From: Bacteroidales bacterium
GTDB lineage: Bacteria > Bacteroidota > Bacteroidia > Bacteroidales > UBA1715
Assembly: GCA_024409235.1 (NCBI GenBank)
Contig: JAKSUA010000001.1
Coordinates: forward strand, 62,001-126,000
Direction of reading: 5' to 3'
DNA: 64,000 nt
In this document: positions 9,290 to 19,393 of the stretch, one piece after another
How positions within the stretch are numbered: position 1 is the first letter of the stretch
How the letters are laid out: the number at the start of each line of letters is the position of its first letter
Position numbers and translations under genes: made by a program
The notes under the pieces: generated by a model
Database searches by the model: none
What the model saw: only the letters and a program-made list of their open reading frames with translations
What the model was told of the DNA's origin: nothing

Positions 9290-9297
9290 CAAAAGTA
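9290..9297 (-). promoter_or_regulatory. -7 box for the 9240-4392 operon
   Basis: TACTTTTG on the minus strand matches TAnnTTTG, about 50 nt before the ATG at 9240. No well-spaced -33 TTG is evident. Confidence 0.4.
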
Positions 9298-9379
9298 GAA
9301 CACACATTTCAAGTAGAATTGATTTTTTAAATCTTTATTTCTAACATCAATAAACAAATTGACAAAAAAGCAAACTTTT

Positions 9380-9751
9380 TTATCTCATAGACGGATAAAA
9401 TGCATTTTTAATATGTTCCATCGTTATCAAGTTTCCTCTGTCTTTTATTATTGAAACAATATCAAAGCGAACTTCACAATCAAGTTTTTTCTGTCTTACA
9501 TAAGAATTTGCCGCCGAAATCAAAAATCTTTGTTTTTGTTTATTAACAGCCTCAATAGGATTTTTAAATGTTGTTGTACGTGTTTTTACTTCAACAAACA
9601 CTACGGTTTCTTTATCCTGCGCAATAATATCTACCTCCAGATGTGAACTACGCCAATTTGTTTCTAAAACAACATACCCTTGATTTTCCAAATAAGTTTT
9701 TGCATAATCCTCACCCCAGGCACCAACCTCATTTTTTTCTAAAACATTCAT
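9380..9751 (-). CDS. yraN: YraN family (UPF0102) nuclease-fold protein
   Basis: A 123 aa protein of the YraN/UPF0102 family, which adopts a restriction-endonuclease-like fold; its cellular role is unsettled, with a link to DNA processing suspected. Family marks: the N-terminal helix with GxxGEDYA (GAWGEDYAKTYL), WRSSHLEVDIIAQD with acidic residues 39 and 41, and FVEVKTR with Glu54 and Lys56, together forming the E-D-ExK active-site pattern. The length is normal. It is transcribed alone, with a possible -7 box at 9768-9775. Confidence 0.92.
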   Translation of the reverse strand: MNVLEKNEVGAWGEDYAKTYLENQGYVVLETNWRSSHLEVDIIAQDKETVVFVEVKTRTTTFKNPIEAVNKQKQRFLISAANSYVRQKKLDCEVRFDIVSIIKDRGNLITMEHIKNAFYPSMR

Positions 9752-9767
9752 AACTACGACTTTTCAT

Positions 9768-9775
9768 CAAATGTA
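9768..9775 (-). promoter_or_regulatory. -7 box for yraN
   Basis: TACATTTG on the minus strand fits TAnnTTTG, 16 nt upstream of the ATG at 9751. The -33 region is not clear. Confidence 0.4.
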
Positions 9776-9844
9776 AGATGAAAATAATCTTTATGAAACA
9801 GCGATTTTGCTCAACATCCATAAATAAAACATTACAAAACAAAA

Positions 9845-9870
9845 AGAGCTGACGTTTTCACATCAGCCCT
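9845..9870 (-). terminator. Terminator of the 3123-aa giant gene
   Basis: AGAGCTGA (9845-9852) pairs with TCAGCCCT (9863-9870) with one mismatch. On the minus strand a TCTTTTTGTTTTG tract follows, 23 nt after the stop codon at 9893. Confidence 0.8.
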
Positions 9871-9892
9871 TCCGCATATTTTGATTAAATGT

Positions 9893-12800
9893 CTATCGAA
9901 CCAAAGTTACGCTACCGAATTTTGTTTTCTTTCCATTTCCGGCATCAAATCCCTGCCATTTCTGACCATCTAGGAACGTTGCCTCTATTTTCCAGACATA
10001 AACATCGGACTTCATCATCTTGCCATCGTAACGGCCATCCCATGAACCCTTGAACATGCCGTCTTCAACTTCATCGGAATACCATAGCAGATTACCCCAT
10101 TTGTCGTACACAGAAACCTCGCATGTTGACAAGTTGAATCCTTTTGGCTGGAAGCTTCTTACGCTGTGTGCAGGATTTGTTGGAGAGAACGCATTTGGAA
10201 CATACAACGACGACGAAATATTTACGAAAATACATTCCGTATATGTGTCGCTACAGCCAAAGTCATTCGTTACTGTCAATATTGGACAATTGAATCCGTA
10301 CAAATAGCCACCTTCCTGAAGAGGGAAATTTCTTTGATTATAAGGAACAATCGTATCAATTTGACTGTCAGGTGTTCCCTGATGGCCATAATTCCACGCC
10401 ATAGTGTATGTCACAGGTAACGCAAGAGGATCTCCGTTTGCATCAGTTGTCCATAAACTGTCCTGAATAGTGCTGTCAACCAATTCTATCACATTTGAAG
10501 CACCTGGCATTGACCAAGAGAAATGTGCTTTTGGAACAGGAGCAACTTTCACAACCAATGTATCAAAACCTTCGCAACCAGCCCAAGTTTGTTCGTAAAC
10601 CATAATCGTATCGATTCCAGGAGCCATCCAGTCTATGTAGCGTACTGACGTTGATGTGGCATCTTTTGAATAATTCAAGTTATCGCCCGTTACAGTCCAG
10701 AAATACTGACTTGTACTTTCATACTGAGTATAATAGCTTTCACCTACAGCGCCCAAACATACAGAATCTTTACCATACAATCTTGTGTTTGCTCCTGGTG
10801 CAACAACCATTTCAACTGTATCATGAACACTTTCACAACCCAATAGATTTTCTTCATCATACAAGTTCAAATCATAAATTTCATATTTATAGACACCGGT
10901 ATCAAGAGTTTGTCCAACTTGGAACTTATATTTTGGTCCATGGAATTCTTCTGGTAAAGTTCCACTTAAACTATGCCATACTACATTTGGACTACCTAAC
11001 GCCTGCAATTCATCAATTTTTTCACCTTGACAAATTGTCTTTGTGAAAACTATCGGTGTACGAGGTTGTGCTTTTACAGAATAATTCACACTGATTGAAT
11101 TACTTCTACAAGTGATTCTTTCATCATATCGACATGCAAATACAGCACTGATAGTATAATCTCCAGCAGTATTCAACATATTACTTGGAGAAATATTGTG
11201 TTCAGCATTATCTACCAAGTTCTTCGTTATCGTTCCATTTGAAATTTTCCATTCCACAAATGATTTTTCAGTAAGAACTGGTTTAAAATTATCTGCCTGA
11301 ATTACAGGAGTTTCGTCATATGTACAAAGTACCATATCTTCACCTATTGTGAAACTTGGAACTTCTATAACGTGAAGTATCGTTTCTTCTTTTTCACTCA
11401 AGCAACCATTACGTTCACGTTGAACATAAAGAACAACATCCTTTGCACCAATTTCGTCTGCACTTAACTGCAATACATAACCTTCACCCTTAAAATTATC
11501 TTGATCGTCGTACCATTTATCTGTCTGCATATCTGTTGTAAGCATAGGAATATCCGTATCACCTGCACAGATACTTCCGCCTGTTGTTTTTGGTTGTTCT
11601 GGAGTTGGATAAACTTGATAAGAAATCATTTTTACCGCACCCTCACAGCCACGAATTGTTTGTGTTACAAAGTATTTATGTACACCAACACTCATATCAT
11701 CTATTATGCAAACATCGTCAATTGCTGTTTCAATCATCTCTGTTTTGTTAGCATCAGCATACCATTTAATATTCTCACCTGAAACCTTCATTGTAGCAGA
11801 TTCATTATACTCACACAATCTTGTTGGCGACTCTAGCACAATAGGAACCAATGGTAATTCGATAATTTCATATTTCACTTCAGCAACCGGACTTTCACAA
11901 CCATTGACTTTCTGAGTCACGAAATATGAGTATACTTCAACTTCCTCCACAGTTGGAACATACGTATCAGCATCTGCATAAAGAATCTTTTTCTTATCCT
12001 TATCTGCATACCATGTTAAAATTGCTCCAGACTCACCTTCCGCCTTCAATTCGTTTGCATCTGCAGCATAACATGATTCGGCATCATACACAGTTGGTTT
12101 TTCTGGAATTGCATTGACCTTGTATGTAGCTTTTACAGAATTACTATAACAACCATTATTATATGACACAGCCCAAATGTCCTGCGAACCAACAGGAGCA
12201 AATTCCGGTGTGAAATTTCTTCCAGTTTTTACCGAAGACGCCTGAGGTTCACCTTCTTCACCAGGATTTTCTTCATACCAGTACACTTCACCAGAGACTT
12301 GCGTTGCAACAAATTTTGGAGTTTCTTCCTTGAAACAAACTTCTTTTGGATCAAACGAAACAACCGGCGAAGCAGTTTTCTTCATTGTTACAGTAACTTT
12401 TACAGGTTTGCTTTCGCATCCGAATTTATCATCAATACCGTAATCTTTAAACTGTTGAATATTGCTATTTGTTTCTGTTACGTAATAATAATATTCTTTT
12501 GCTTCAGAATCTTTCTTTATATCAGTAGGAACAAATGTACCATCAGAACTACTACCTACTTTATTTGACATATCTGCATCTGAATAATAGTTGAATACAG
12601 AGCCTTCTGGACGTTCGTTCCATAATCCGCCCTCTGCAGACAATTCAGGAGCGCCATTGTATAAACATTCTTCTTCATCAGAAATAACCACTTCTGGTAT
12701 CGGACAATTTTCAATAGCAACTATTGCCTCAGTAGGTTCACTGTAACATTCATCTACGAACTGGCGTGCATAATATTTCTTTCCTTTTATTTCTACATCT

Positions 12801-15800
12801 GGATTATCGTCTGTTACAAATGTAACACCCGTTCCCACAGTCACCTGATCATTAATCAATGTTGAAGAACTCAACCATTTTACAGCAGCGCCGTTTTCAA
12901 GTGTACTTGTTGCTTTTACAATAACCTCATCTTCCTGACCAGTCAAAGCATAGAAGCCTTTTGTTTCTACTGGAGGCAGATACAATACTTTTACAGAAAT
13001 TGTCTCATTCTTTTTACAAGTTTTCGCGTCAACTACCTCATACAAAATTGAATATTCTTTTTCTCCGGCCTTTCTACCATTTGCCTGAGCATAGAAAATA
13101 CCATTATCACTAATTTCAGAAACATCACCAGTAACAGCAGTCCATGTTGCTGTTGTTGTTCCATTCGCTGATGTATTCGACGCAATTATCTTCGTTTCTT
13201 CTGTTGTATAACAAATTGTACTTGGTGTCTCAATTGTTATCTCAGGCAAAGGAAGAACTGTAATCGTAACATCTGTTTTTGGACTTTGACATGACACACC
13301 ACTTGTTGCTTCTACAGCTTCATAAGCTACAGAGAATTTAGAGACTTTTGCTTCAGTGTTTTTTACCATTACAGGTACCAAAACATTACTTGTTGAACCA
13401 GAAATTACATCTCCGTTTTCGTCAAACCAAATCCATGAAATCTGCGAACCTGGTTTAGCCATGGTCTCAACAGAGTTACCTTCTGTTGCTGTTAAATTTC
13501 CTATCTGAGTATTTAAACAACGCTGTATAGAATCCACTTTAGGAGCTTCCCATGGGCAGTCCAACAAACTTAAGGTTACTTCAGCTGGTTCACTTTCGCA
13601 TCCATGTTCATTTGTCTGTGTTACCCAGAAACTTTTGTGGTATTCTGAAGATGTTCCAACCTCTGCTTTCAAAGCAGTCTTATCTAAAGCATACGTAGAA
13701 CCTGTAGCTGTTGCAGTCACTGGGCTCAACTCACTTGACATTGATTTTGTTTCATACCATTTCATTGTCTTACCGGTTGAAGTTCTCGTCGCTTTCAACA
13801 AATCATCTGGAATTGATGCTATTTCACTTATCAACCAAATTGGTTTAGATCCTTCTGGTTTTTCCATAAAATGTGCCGTTGTAGTTGATTTCACAGTGCT
13901 TGTACATGTTGTATTATCAGCATATTTCTGACTCTCAACAACATAAACAAACGTTGCTTCAAGCGAAGCGCCTGTATAATCACCTGGCATCCAATTTAAA
14001 CCAGAGAAACTTCCCTTACTGTTTTCTTCTGTCAAAGTTCCGTTCTGTGGTGTAACAGTTACTGGTACCAATTCACTTCCTTTTGCACAGATATTTGCTG
14101 GACTAGAAATTGTTACCGAAGGTGTATCTACAACATGAATCGTAACTTTTCTACCAGCAGACCAACAAGTCTTTGTTTTATCGAACTCTGCTACATAATA
14201 TGAATAATCAGCAATTGTCGTTAAATCTATCGTTGGCACATAATTTTCTACATCAGCTAGGATATTTGCATCTGCTTCTGTTCCCATCTTTCCTGCAGGA
14301 TCGATGCTTAACCATGATATCTTATAGTCATCAACAGACGATGGTGTTCTTGTTGCAACCAATTCAGTGCTGAACTTAGCCTTATCGGCAGCTGTAGCTT
14401 CTTTTGGAAGAACGCAGATGTACTTATCCTCAGCAGCAGGAGGCAATGCCTCACAATTTGATATCACTAATGTAGCTGTTACACTATCACTATAACAAGC
14501 TTTACCGTCAACCATTTTATATTCGCGTACTAAATATACGTATGAGCCGTCCTCAGAAGTTTCTGTCAATCCTGTTTGGAAAGTATTTTCACCTGGTGCC
14601 CAAGATTTAGCTACATCATTATCTGGTGTTGAAATTTGTGTCCATTGAAGTTCATCTCCTGATGTTGTTGCACTTGACACCAATTCAGTCGTAGTCGACA
14701 GACTTCCACTATTCACAATCACAACCTTTGGTTGATAATCTGAAGAAACAGTCGGTTTTTCTACAGAAACAACATTTATACTTGATGTGTTAGAATTCTG
14801 ACATTTATTTTTATCCGTATATACATATTTAAAATCTGCAGTTCCTGGATTTACGTTCTTTGGATCAAACGTAGCATCGGTAGCAGAAGCAGTTCCTGTC
14901 CAAACGCCCGTTCCGCCCTGAGGTTCAACAGACACACCGATTGTAATTTTGTCTGCATTGTAACAAATCTCTCCTGGATTTGTGATTGTTACCGTTGGAA
15001 GTGCGTTTACGGTTATCTGATCTGTTGCAGAGCCTTTACAGCCATTCGGGTCAGTATAGTTTAATGTAATTGTATATGTTCCAGCACTGTTTGCTTTTGG
15101 ATCAAATGTTCCGTTTTCGGCATTGATTTTTCCGCTATTATCTACAGAATATGCAAAAGTTCCTGCCGCAGCAGTTCCTGTTGTTGAAACAGTTACTTCA
15201 TCACTATTATTATCACTTACGCAGACATTTGCATTGCTTACTTTTATTGTTGGAGTTGGAAGTGCATAAACTTCAACCGACGTTGATTTTTGAGCGGCGA
15301 CACATCCTTTTTCACTTACGAAATCATATTTTATAGTATGTTTTCCTTCTTCTGCCACAGAAGGTGTAAATGTTGCCGTTGTTTCCGAGGCTTTCGTTAC
15401 CTTGCCAGTCCATGTTCCCTCACCTTTCGTTCCTGCTGGAGTAATTGTTGCTGTCAACGTCTGTGCAGTTTCATCAGAAACACACTTATTCGACAAATCT
15501 GACAAGCTTACCTCTGGAATTGGATTCACAACAATCGACTTTGTTGCACTACCCTTACAACCCTTTGTGTCAACCACACTAACTTTTATAACATATGAAC
15601 CAGCAGAAGCCTTCGAGAATGTTGGTGTAGATATTGAAGCAGCATCGAGTTTCGACGCACCTGATCCAGACCATGTTGTTGTAGAAAACGATCCTTCAAC
15701 TGACAATGCCACATTTACGTTTTCGCAAACCTCAAATCCTGGAACAGCATTAATTACAGGAGCTAAAGTATCATCTACAGTAACAGTCGCCTTTTCTCTC

Positions 15801-18800
15801 TCACTTTCACATCCATTTAATGTTTGACTTACATAATAGTATGTTTTTCCTACGTTTGTTTTTGCTGTCGATGGAGTTGGAGCTGTAGTTGTTGCAGTTC
15901 CACCTATTTCATTTGTGCCATACCAATTTAGTACTGCACCGCTCACAGCAGTTGCTTCCAACGAAGATGGTGTATCGTCCACACAATAAGACAAATCCTT
16001 CACAGAAGGTTTAGCTGGAACTGCATAGAAAGTAACTTTTATTGTTTTAGTTTCTTTTGCATCGCAACCATTTTTATATGCAAGAGTAATTGTTACTTCC
16101 GTATCTTTCGTAACAGTTTTTGATATTGTTACAGTTGATCCTGTTCCCGAAATAGCATCGTCACCAGTCCATGAAAATTCACCAGAGCCGTCATCGCTAA
16201 CTGTTGCGGACAAAGTAATTGTTTCACCGCTACAAACAGATTTTTTATCCGACGTAAGAGTAAGTATTTCTGGTTTCTTATTGATTGTAACAGTCTGTTC
16301 CGAAATTTCACTCACACAACTATTTGCTGTTGCCTGAATAGAATATGTTCCAGATTCTGTCACTGCAGACAACATTTTTGTTGCCGCACTGTTTGTAAAT
16401 GTTTTACCATCTTTTTTCCACTCTATTGTAGAACCTGTTGATGATGTCGCAGAAAGCTGAATTGTACCTTCACCTTCACAAATTTCATTTTTATCAGCTG
16501 TCAGTGAAGCTGTTGGATTCGCATTTACTACAATTGTCGCCTTATTTGTCGGTAAAGTAGTTGCTTCGCAATATTTATCTTTCAAAGCAGTAATTGTATA
16601 TGATGCATTTGTTCCTGCCGTTGTTGACAATGCTGGCAAATAAGGATTTGCATCAGGAATGACATCTCTATATGATTTTGTTCCGTCAGAATATGTGAAC
16701 GTAAAATCTTCTTCCCCAACAAATGTAAATTTCACTGGTTTTGTGAAATCTTCACCTTCACAGATTGTTTCGCCACCGGAAATCGTCACACTTGGAGCAT
16801 CTTTTGCCTTTATCACAACTTCATCCTGAGTTTGACAAGAAGTTGCTGTTGGATAATTAATGTCTTTTACCAACACGATGTAAGTCTGTTCTTCCGAAAT
16901 ATCATCATGTTTTACTGTCAAAGGCAAAGTTGCAGCATCTTTTGATGCAAGAATGTTTTTATTATCGATACTACCTTTATACCATGTATAATTAAAAGTT
17001 GTTGCATCTTCCTGAGCAGTTACTGTCAATTCTACTTCTTCATCAGGACATAATAAATCTTGCTTGGCAGTAATAGATACAGTCTTTGGATTTTTACAAG
17101 TTGGACATACAATTTGAGTAGGAATAGCACTTGAAATCGCATAACTTGCACAAGGATCATCTGGATTAAATGCAGATTCCGCAGTGTTCTCCATTGTCCA
17201 TTTTCCACCGGCAACAACACGGAAGAATATCACATCACCATCTTTTGCATCTTTAAATGCCTGACATGAAGACACATCCATTTGTTCATCAACAGTCATT
17301 GGACCAACATTTTTCCATGATGTTTTCACATCAGGAGTAGTTGAATATTGATATTGGAAATACGTATTGTTTATACCACCAAAATATTGTTTCAACATTT
17401 CAGAAACCTTTGCAAAGACTCTGATTCCTTCACCCGAACATGTAGCTGTATCAGAATCAAATGTTTTTAAATCATAATAAGCCTGAATCGAAGGAGACGA
17501 ACAAGCTTTTATTATGATATCATCTACAACAAGGTCATTACCATTTTGGTCTACATTTGAGTTATTTATAACATCAAGTATCACAGCATCTGATTTTTCC
17601 AAGAAAATATCGCCAGAAATTTTCACCCATGTTCCCGTACCACCTTCACTCTGAATTGTTGCGGTTCCACGAGCCTCAGAATAATTGGAAGTATTTCCTT
17701 TTTCAGTCATTCGAATTGTCACATCCACAGGATTATACTTACCATTAGCAGAGTTTGTAAACACTGTGATATAACATTCATAGAATAGCTGACGGTTTTG
17801 ACACAAATTATCTATTGTACGAGTATATAGAGATTTTCCACCTGTATTAGGTTTACAGTTAATGAACAACGCACATCCTGGAAGTTCTCCTGAATGGTCA
17901 ACAGAAGGATCTACAGGTTGCTGTAAACCACCAATACGACCTGCCCATTCCAATTTTGCACCATCAATAGGAGTTCCATTATATACAGTTCCATTATATT
18001 GTGTCAACACACCTGCCACACAATAGTCACCATCGCCCAACGAACTTGTTGCTTTAAAATCACATCCAAGTGGAGCAGGATTTAATGGATAACGGAATGG
18101 AGTTGCTGTTTTTTTCACAACCTGTTTTGGATTAGAAATATCACTGTAATCCCATACTTTATATGTCATTCCTTTGGGATCATTATCAATATCAAATTCT
18201 CCAAAATCTTCCTTAAAAATTACTTTTCTTGACGCAGGAGCAGTAGTTCCATCTTCCAATGTTATTTCGCAACATTTAATCGTTGAAATAGAAAGAGTAT
18301 TTGACTTAAACGTTGTTGTACCAGAAGTTACTTCCAAATAGTACGAACTTTTACCCAAAGTTGTTGGAGTTTCGTAAGCATACGTTGCAGTAGTGGCACC
18401 TGAAATTGCTTTATTATCTTTATACCACTGGAATTTAACATTACTGTATGTTCCTTTCAACTCCAATGTAGCAAAATCACCGGCACAGACTTCCGCACCA
18501 TCTATACTATAAATTGTAGGATCAATAGAACCATAAACTTTTATACTCTTGATCATTATGGCAGAAGTCTGCTGACTTGAATTCACATAAATTGTCAGTT
18601 TTCCATCGGCACCTACCGCATTTTGTGTAAACGACGTAGCTGTTGCTATACCGTTACTTTCTTTTTGAGCAGTACTAAAACCTACATCCGTACCATTTTT
18701 TGTATTATACTGATCAGGATTTGCAATCAGCTTTATTTTTGGATCAATGCCACCATACTCAACTTTTTTACTTCCTGTATTATAATTTACACCAGGATAA

Positions 18801-19264
18801 CCATATCCGAATTTCTCGCTGTACGATGCGACAAAAGCATATTCAACCTCAACGGTATATTTTGCCGCCGGCTTTAAACCTGCAACCGAGAATGTCAGCA
18901 TGGTTGTATTTTCCGACATTTTTGGAAGAACTAATCCCCAATAATCCTCCTTGTTATCATACAAACGGAAAGAATCCAGTTTTGCTGGATTGTTAGTTAT
19001 TGCATAATATTTACCATCGACAAAAGTTCCAGTTCCTTTTTTTGTGTCAACATTAGCATCTTTCGTTAAAGGTAAACTTACAGAAATCTGCGGCTGCAGA
19101 ATACCCAGCCAACCTGTGATATCATCCACAGAAGCATACGCATCTTTCTCTTTTCCTGCACAAGAAAAATCCGTTCCTGCAACTAAAACCTGAGAACTTG
19201 CAGACAAGGAGCTTACTAATAATCCTCCAAGAAGAATTACTATTTTAAAGATTACTTTTTTCAT
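9893..19264 (-). CDS. Giant secreted Ig-repeat protein, T9SS type B
   Basis: A 3123 aa cell-surface protein. Signal peptide 1-24 (ends SASSQ). Residues about 25-245 and 346-585 are two jelly-roll-like modules of carbohydrate-binding type (NDLVVDDIIIKAC closes the second). From about 718 (CPTCKNPK) to 2850 runs a long array of Ig-like modules of 70-90 residues, mostly of the CHU type: each opens with a Cys (SYCVDD) and closes with YYVSQTLNGCES, so most probably hold one disulfide. Residues about 2858-3025 are PKD-like. The last 95 or so (YVPNAFSPTN, then YDKWGNLLWYS, then YVWKIEATF) are the gliding-motility-associated C-terminal domain, the T9SS type B signal. No enzyme domain was seen; adhesion is inferred. 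Close paralogue of the next gene. Confidence 0.93.
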   Translation of the reverse strand: MKKVIFKIVILLGGLLVSSLSASSQVLVAGTDFSCAGKEKDAYASVDDITGWLGILQPQISVSLPLTKDANVDTKKGTGTFVDGKYYAITNNPAKLDSFRLYDNKEDYWGLVLPKMSENTTMLTFSVAGLKPAAKYTVEVEYAFVASYSEKFGYGYPGVNYNTGSKKVEYGGIDPKIKLIANPDQYNTKNGTDVGFSTAQKESNGIATATSFTQNAVGADGKLTIYVNSSQQTSAIMIKSIKVYGSIDPTIYSIDGAEVCAGDFATLELKGTYSNVKFQWYKDNKAISGATTATYAYETPTTLGKSSYYLEVTSGTTTFKSNTLSISTIKCCEITLEDGTTAPASRKVIFKEDFGEFDIDNDPKGMTYKVWDYSDISNPKQVVKKTATPFRYPLNPAPLGCDFKATSSLGDGDYCVAGVLTQYNGTVYNGTPIDGAKLEWAGRIGGLQQPVDPSVDHSGELPGCALFINCKPNTGGKSLYTRTIDNLCQNRQLFYECYITVFTNSANGKYNPVDVTIRMTEKGNTSNYSEARGTATIQSEGGTGTWVKISGDIFLEKSDAVILDVINNSNVDQNGNDLVVDDIIIKACSSPSIQAYYDLKTFDSDTATCSGEGIRVFAKVSEMLKQYFGGINNTYFQYQYSTTPDVKTSWKNVGPMTVDEQMDVSSCQAFKDAKDGDVIFFRVVAGGKWTMENTAESAFNPDDPCASYAISSAIPTQIVCPTCKNPKTVSITAKQDLLCPDEEVELTVTAQEDATTFNYTWYKGSIDNKNILASKDAATLPLTVKHDDISEEQTYIVLVKDINYPTATSCQTQDEVVIKAKDAPSVTISGGETICEGEDFTKPVKFTFVGEEDFTFTYSDGTKSYRDVIPDANPYLPALSTTAGTNASYTITALKDKYCEATTLPTNKATIVVNANPTASLTADKNEICEGEGTIQLSATSSTGSTIEWKKDGKTFTNSAATKMLSAVTESGTYSIQATANSCVSEISEQTVTINKKPEILTLTSDKKSVCSGETITLSATVSDDGSGEFSWTGDDAISGTGSTVTISKTVTKDTEVTITLAYKNGCDAKETKTIKVTFYAVPAKPSVKDLSYCVDDTPSSLEATAVSGAVLNWYGTNEIGGTATTTAPTPSTAKTNVGKTYYYVSQTLNGCESEREKATVTVDDTLAPVINAVPGFEVCENVNVALSVEGSFSTTTWSGSGASKLDAASISTPTFSKASAGSYVIKVSVVDTKGCKGSATKSIVVNPIPEVSLSDLSNKCVSDETAQTLTATITPAGTKGEGTWTGKVTKASETTATFTPSVAEEGKHTIKYDFVSEKGCVAAQKSTSVEVYALPTPTIKVSNANVCVSDNNSDEVTVSTTGTAAAGTFAYSVDNSGKINAENGTFDPKANSAGTYTITLNYTDPNGCKGSATDQITVNALPTVTITNPGEICYNADKITIGVSVEPQGGTGVWTGTASATDATFDPKNVNPGTADFKYVYTDKNKCQNSNTSSINVVSVEKPTVSSDYQPKVVIVNSGSLSTTTELVSSATTSGDELQWTQISTPDNDVAKSWAPGENTFQTGLTETSEDGSYVYLVREYKMVDGKACYSDSVTATLVISNCEALPPAAEDKYICVLPKEATAADKAKFSTELVATRTPSSVDDYKISWLSIDPAGKMGTEADANILADVENYVPTIDLTTIADYSYYVAEFDKTKTCWSAGRKVTIHVVDTPSVTISSPANICAKGSELVPVTVTPQNGTLTEENSKGSFSGLNWMPGDYTGASLEATFVYVVESQKYADNTTCTSTVKSTTTAHFMEKPEGSKPIWLISEIASIPDDLLKATRTSTGKTMKWYETKSMSSELSPVTATATGSTYALDKTALKAEVGTSSEYHKSFWVTQTNEHGCESEPAEVTLSLLDCPWEAPKVDSIQRCLNTQIGNLTATEGNSVETMAKPGSQISWIWFDENGDVISGSTSNVLVPVMVKNTEAKVSKFSVAYEAVEATSGVSCQSPKTDVTITVLPLPEITIETPSTICYTTEETKIIASNTSANGTTTATWTAVTGDVSEISDNGIFYAQANGRKAGEKEYSILYEVVDAKTCKKNETISVKVLYLPPVETKGFYALTGQEDEVIVKATSTLENGAAVKWLSSSTLINDQVTVGTGVTFVTDDNPDVEIKGKKYYARQFVDECYSEPTEAIVAIENCPIPEVVISDEEECLYNGAPELSAEGGLWNERPEGSVFNYYSDADMSNKVGSSSDGTFVPTDIKKDSEAKEYYYYVTETNSNIQQFKDYGIDDKFGCESKPVKVTVTMKKTASPVVSFDPKEVCFKEETPKFVATQVSGEVYWYEENPGEEGEPQASSVKTGRNFTPEFAPVGSQDIWAVSYNNGCYSNSVKATYKVNAIPEKPTVYDAESCYAADANELKAEGESGAILTWYADKDKKKILYADADTYVPTVEEVEVYSYFVTQKVNGCESPVAEVKYEIIELPLVPIVLESPTRLCEYNESATMKVSGENIKWYADANKTEMIETAIDDVCIIDDMSVGVHKYFVTQTIRGCEGAVKMISYQVYPTPEQPKTTGGSICAGDTDIPMLTTDMQTDKWYDDQDNFKGEGYVLQLSADEIGAKDVVLYVQRERNGCLSEKEETILHVIEVPSFTIGEDMVLCTYDETPVIQADNFKPVLTEKSFVEWKISNGTITKNLVDNAEHNISPSNMLNTAGDYTISAVFACRYDERITCRSNSISVNYSVKAQPRTPIVFTKTICQGEKIDELQALGSPNVVWHSLSGTLPEEFHGPKYKFQVGQTLDTGVYKYEIYDLNLYDEENLLGCESVHDTVEMVVAPGANTRLYGKDSVCLGAVGESYYTQYESTSQYFWTVTGDNLNYSKDATSTSVRYIDWMAPGIDTIMVYEQTWAGCEGFDTLVVKVAPVPKAHFSWSMPGASNVIELVDSTIQDSLWTTDANGDPLALPVTYTMAWNYGHQGTPDSQIDTIVPYNQRNFPLQEGGYLYGFNCPILTVTNDFGCSDTYTECIFVNISSSLYVPNAFSPTNPAHSVRSFQPKGFNLSTCEVSVYDKWGNLLWYSDEVEDGMFKGSWDGRYDGKMMKSDVYVWKIEATFLDGQKWQGFDAGNGKKTKFGSVTLVR
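9894..10504. repeat. 611 bp identical tract, copy 1 (with 19395-20005)
   Basis: Read base by base, this tract is identical to 19395-20005, silent positions included. It covers the last 203 or so codons of the giant gene. The stop codons differ (TAG here, TAA in the other copy). Beyond 10504 the genes drop to patchy similarity. Confidence 0.95.
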
Positions 19265-19287
19265 TTCTTAAAAATTATTCTGAAACG

Positions 19288-19295
19288 CAAAAGTA
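19288..19295 (-). promoter_or_regulatory. -7 box for the 3123-aa giant gene
   Basis: TACTTTTG on the minus strand, 23 nt upstream of the ATG at 19264, matches TAnnTTTG. The upstream sequence is T-rich without a properly spaced TTG. Confidence 0.45.
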
Positions 19296-19321
19296 AGACT
19301 AAAAAAACAATAAAAAAGTTA

Positions 19322-19345
19322 CAATTAACATATAATTGTTAATTG
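19322..19345. promoter_or_regulatory. Inverted repeat upstream of giant-gene promoter
   Basis: CAATTAACA (19322-19330) and TGTTAATTG (19337-19345) form a perfect 9 bp inverted repeat with a TATAAT-like 6 nt spacer. It sits between the terminator of the upstream gene and the -7 box. It could be an operator or part of the termination region; which is not resolved. Confidence 0.4.
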
Positions 19346-19350
19346 CAAGT

Positions 19351-19389
19351 AAAAAAAGCAGATATTCATATTAGAACATCTGTTTTTTT
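19351..19389 (-). terminator. Terminator of the 3621-aa giant gene
   Basis: CAGATATTC (19359-19367) pairs with GAACATCTG (19374-19382) with one mismatch, flanked by A7 and T7. It lies directly after the stop at 19394 and could work in both directions. Confidence 0.85.
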
Positions 19390-19393
19390 GATT

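Noticed and set aside
10050..10420. Plus-strand ORFs duplicated at 19551-19921
   Set aside because: They are antisense shadows within the 611 bp identical tracts, so their duplication only reflects the parent genes.
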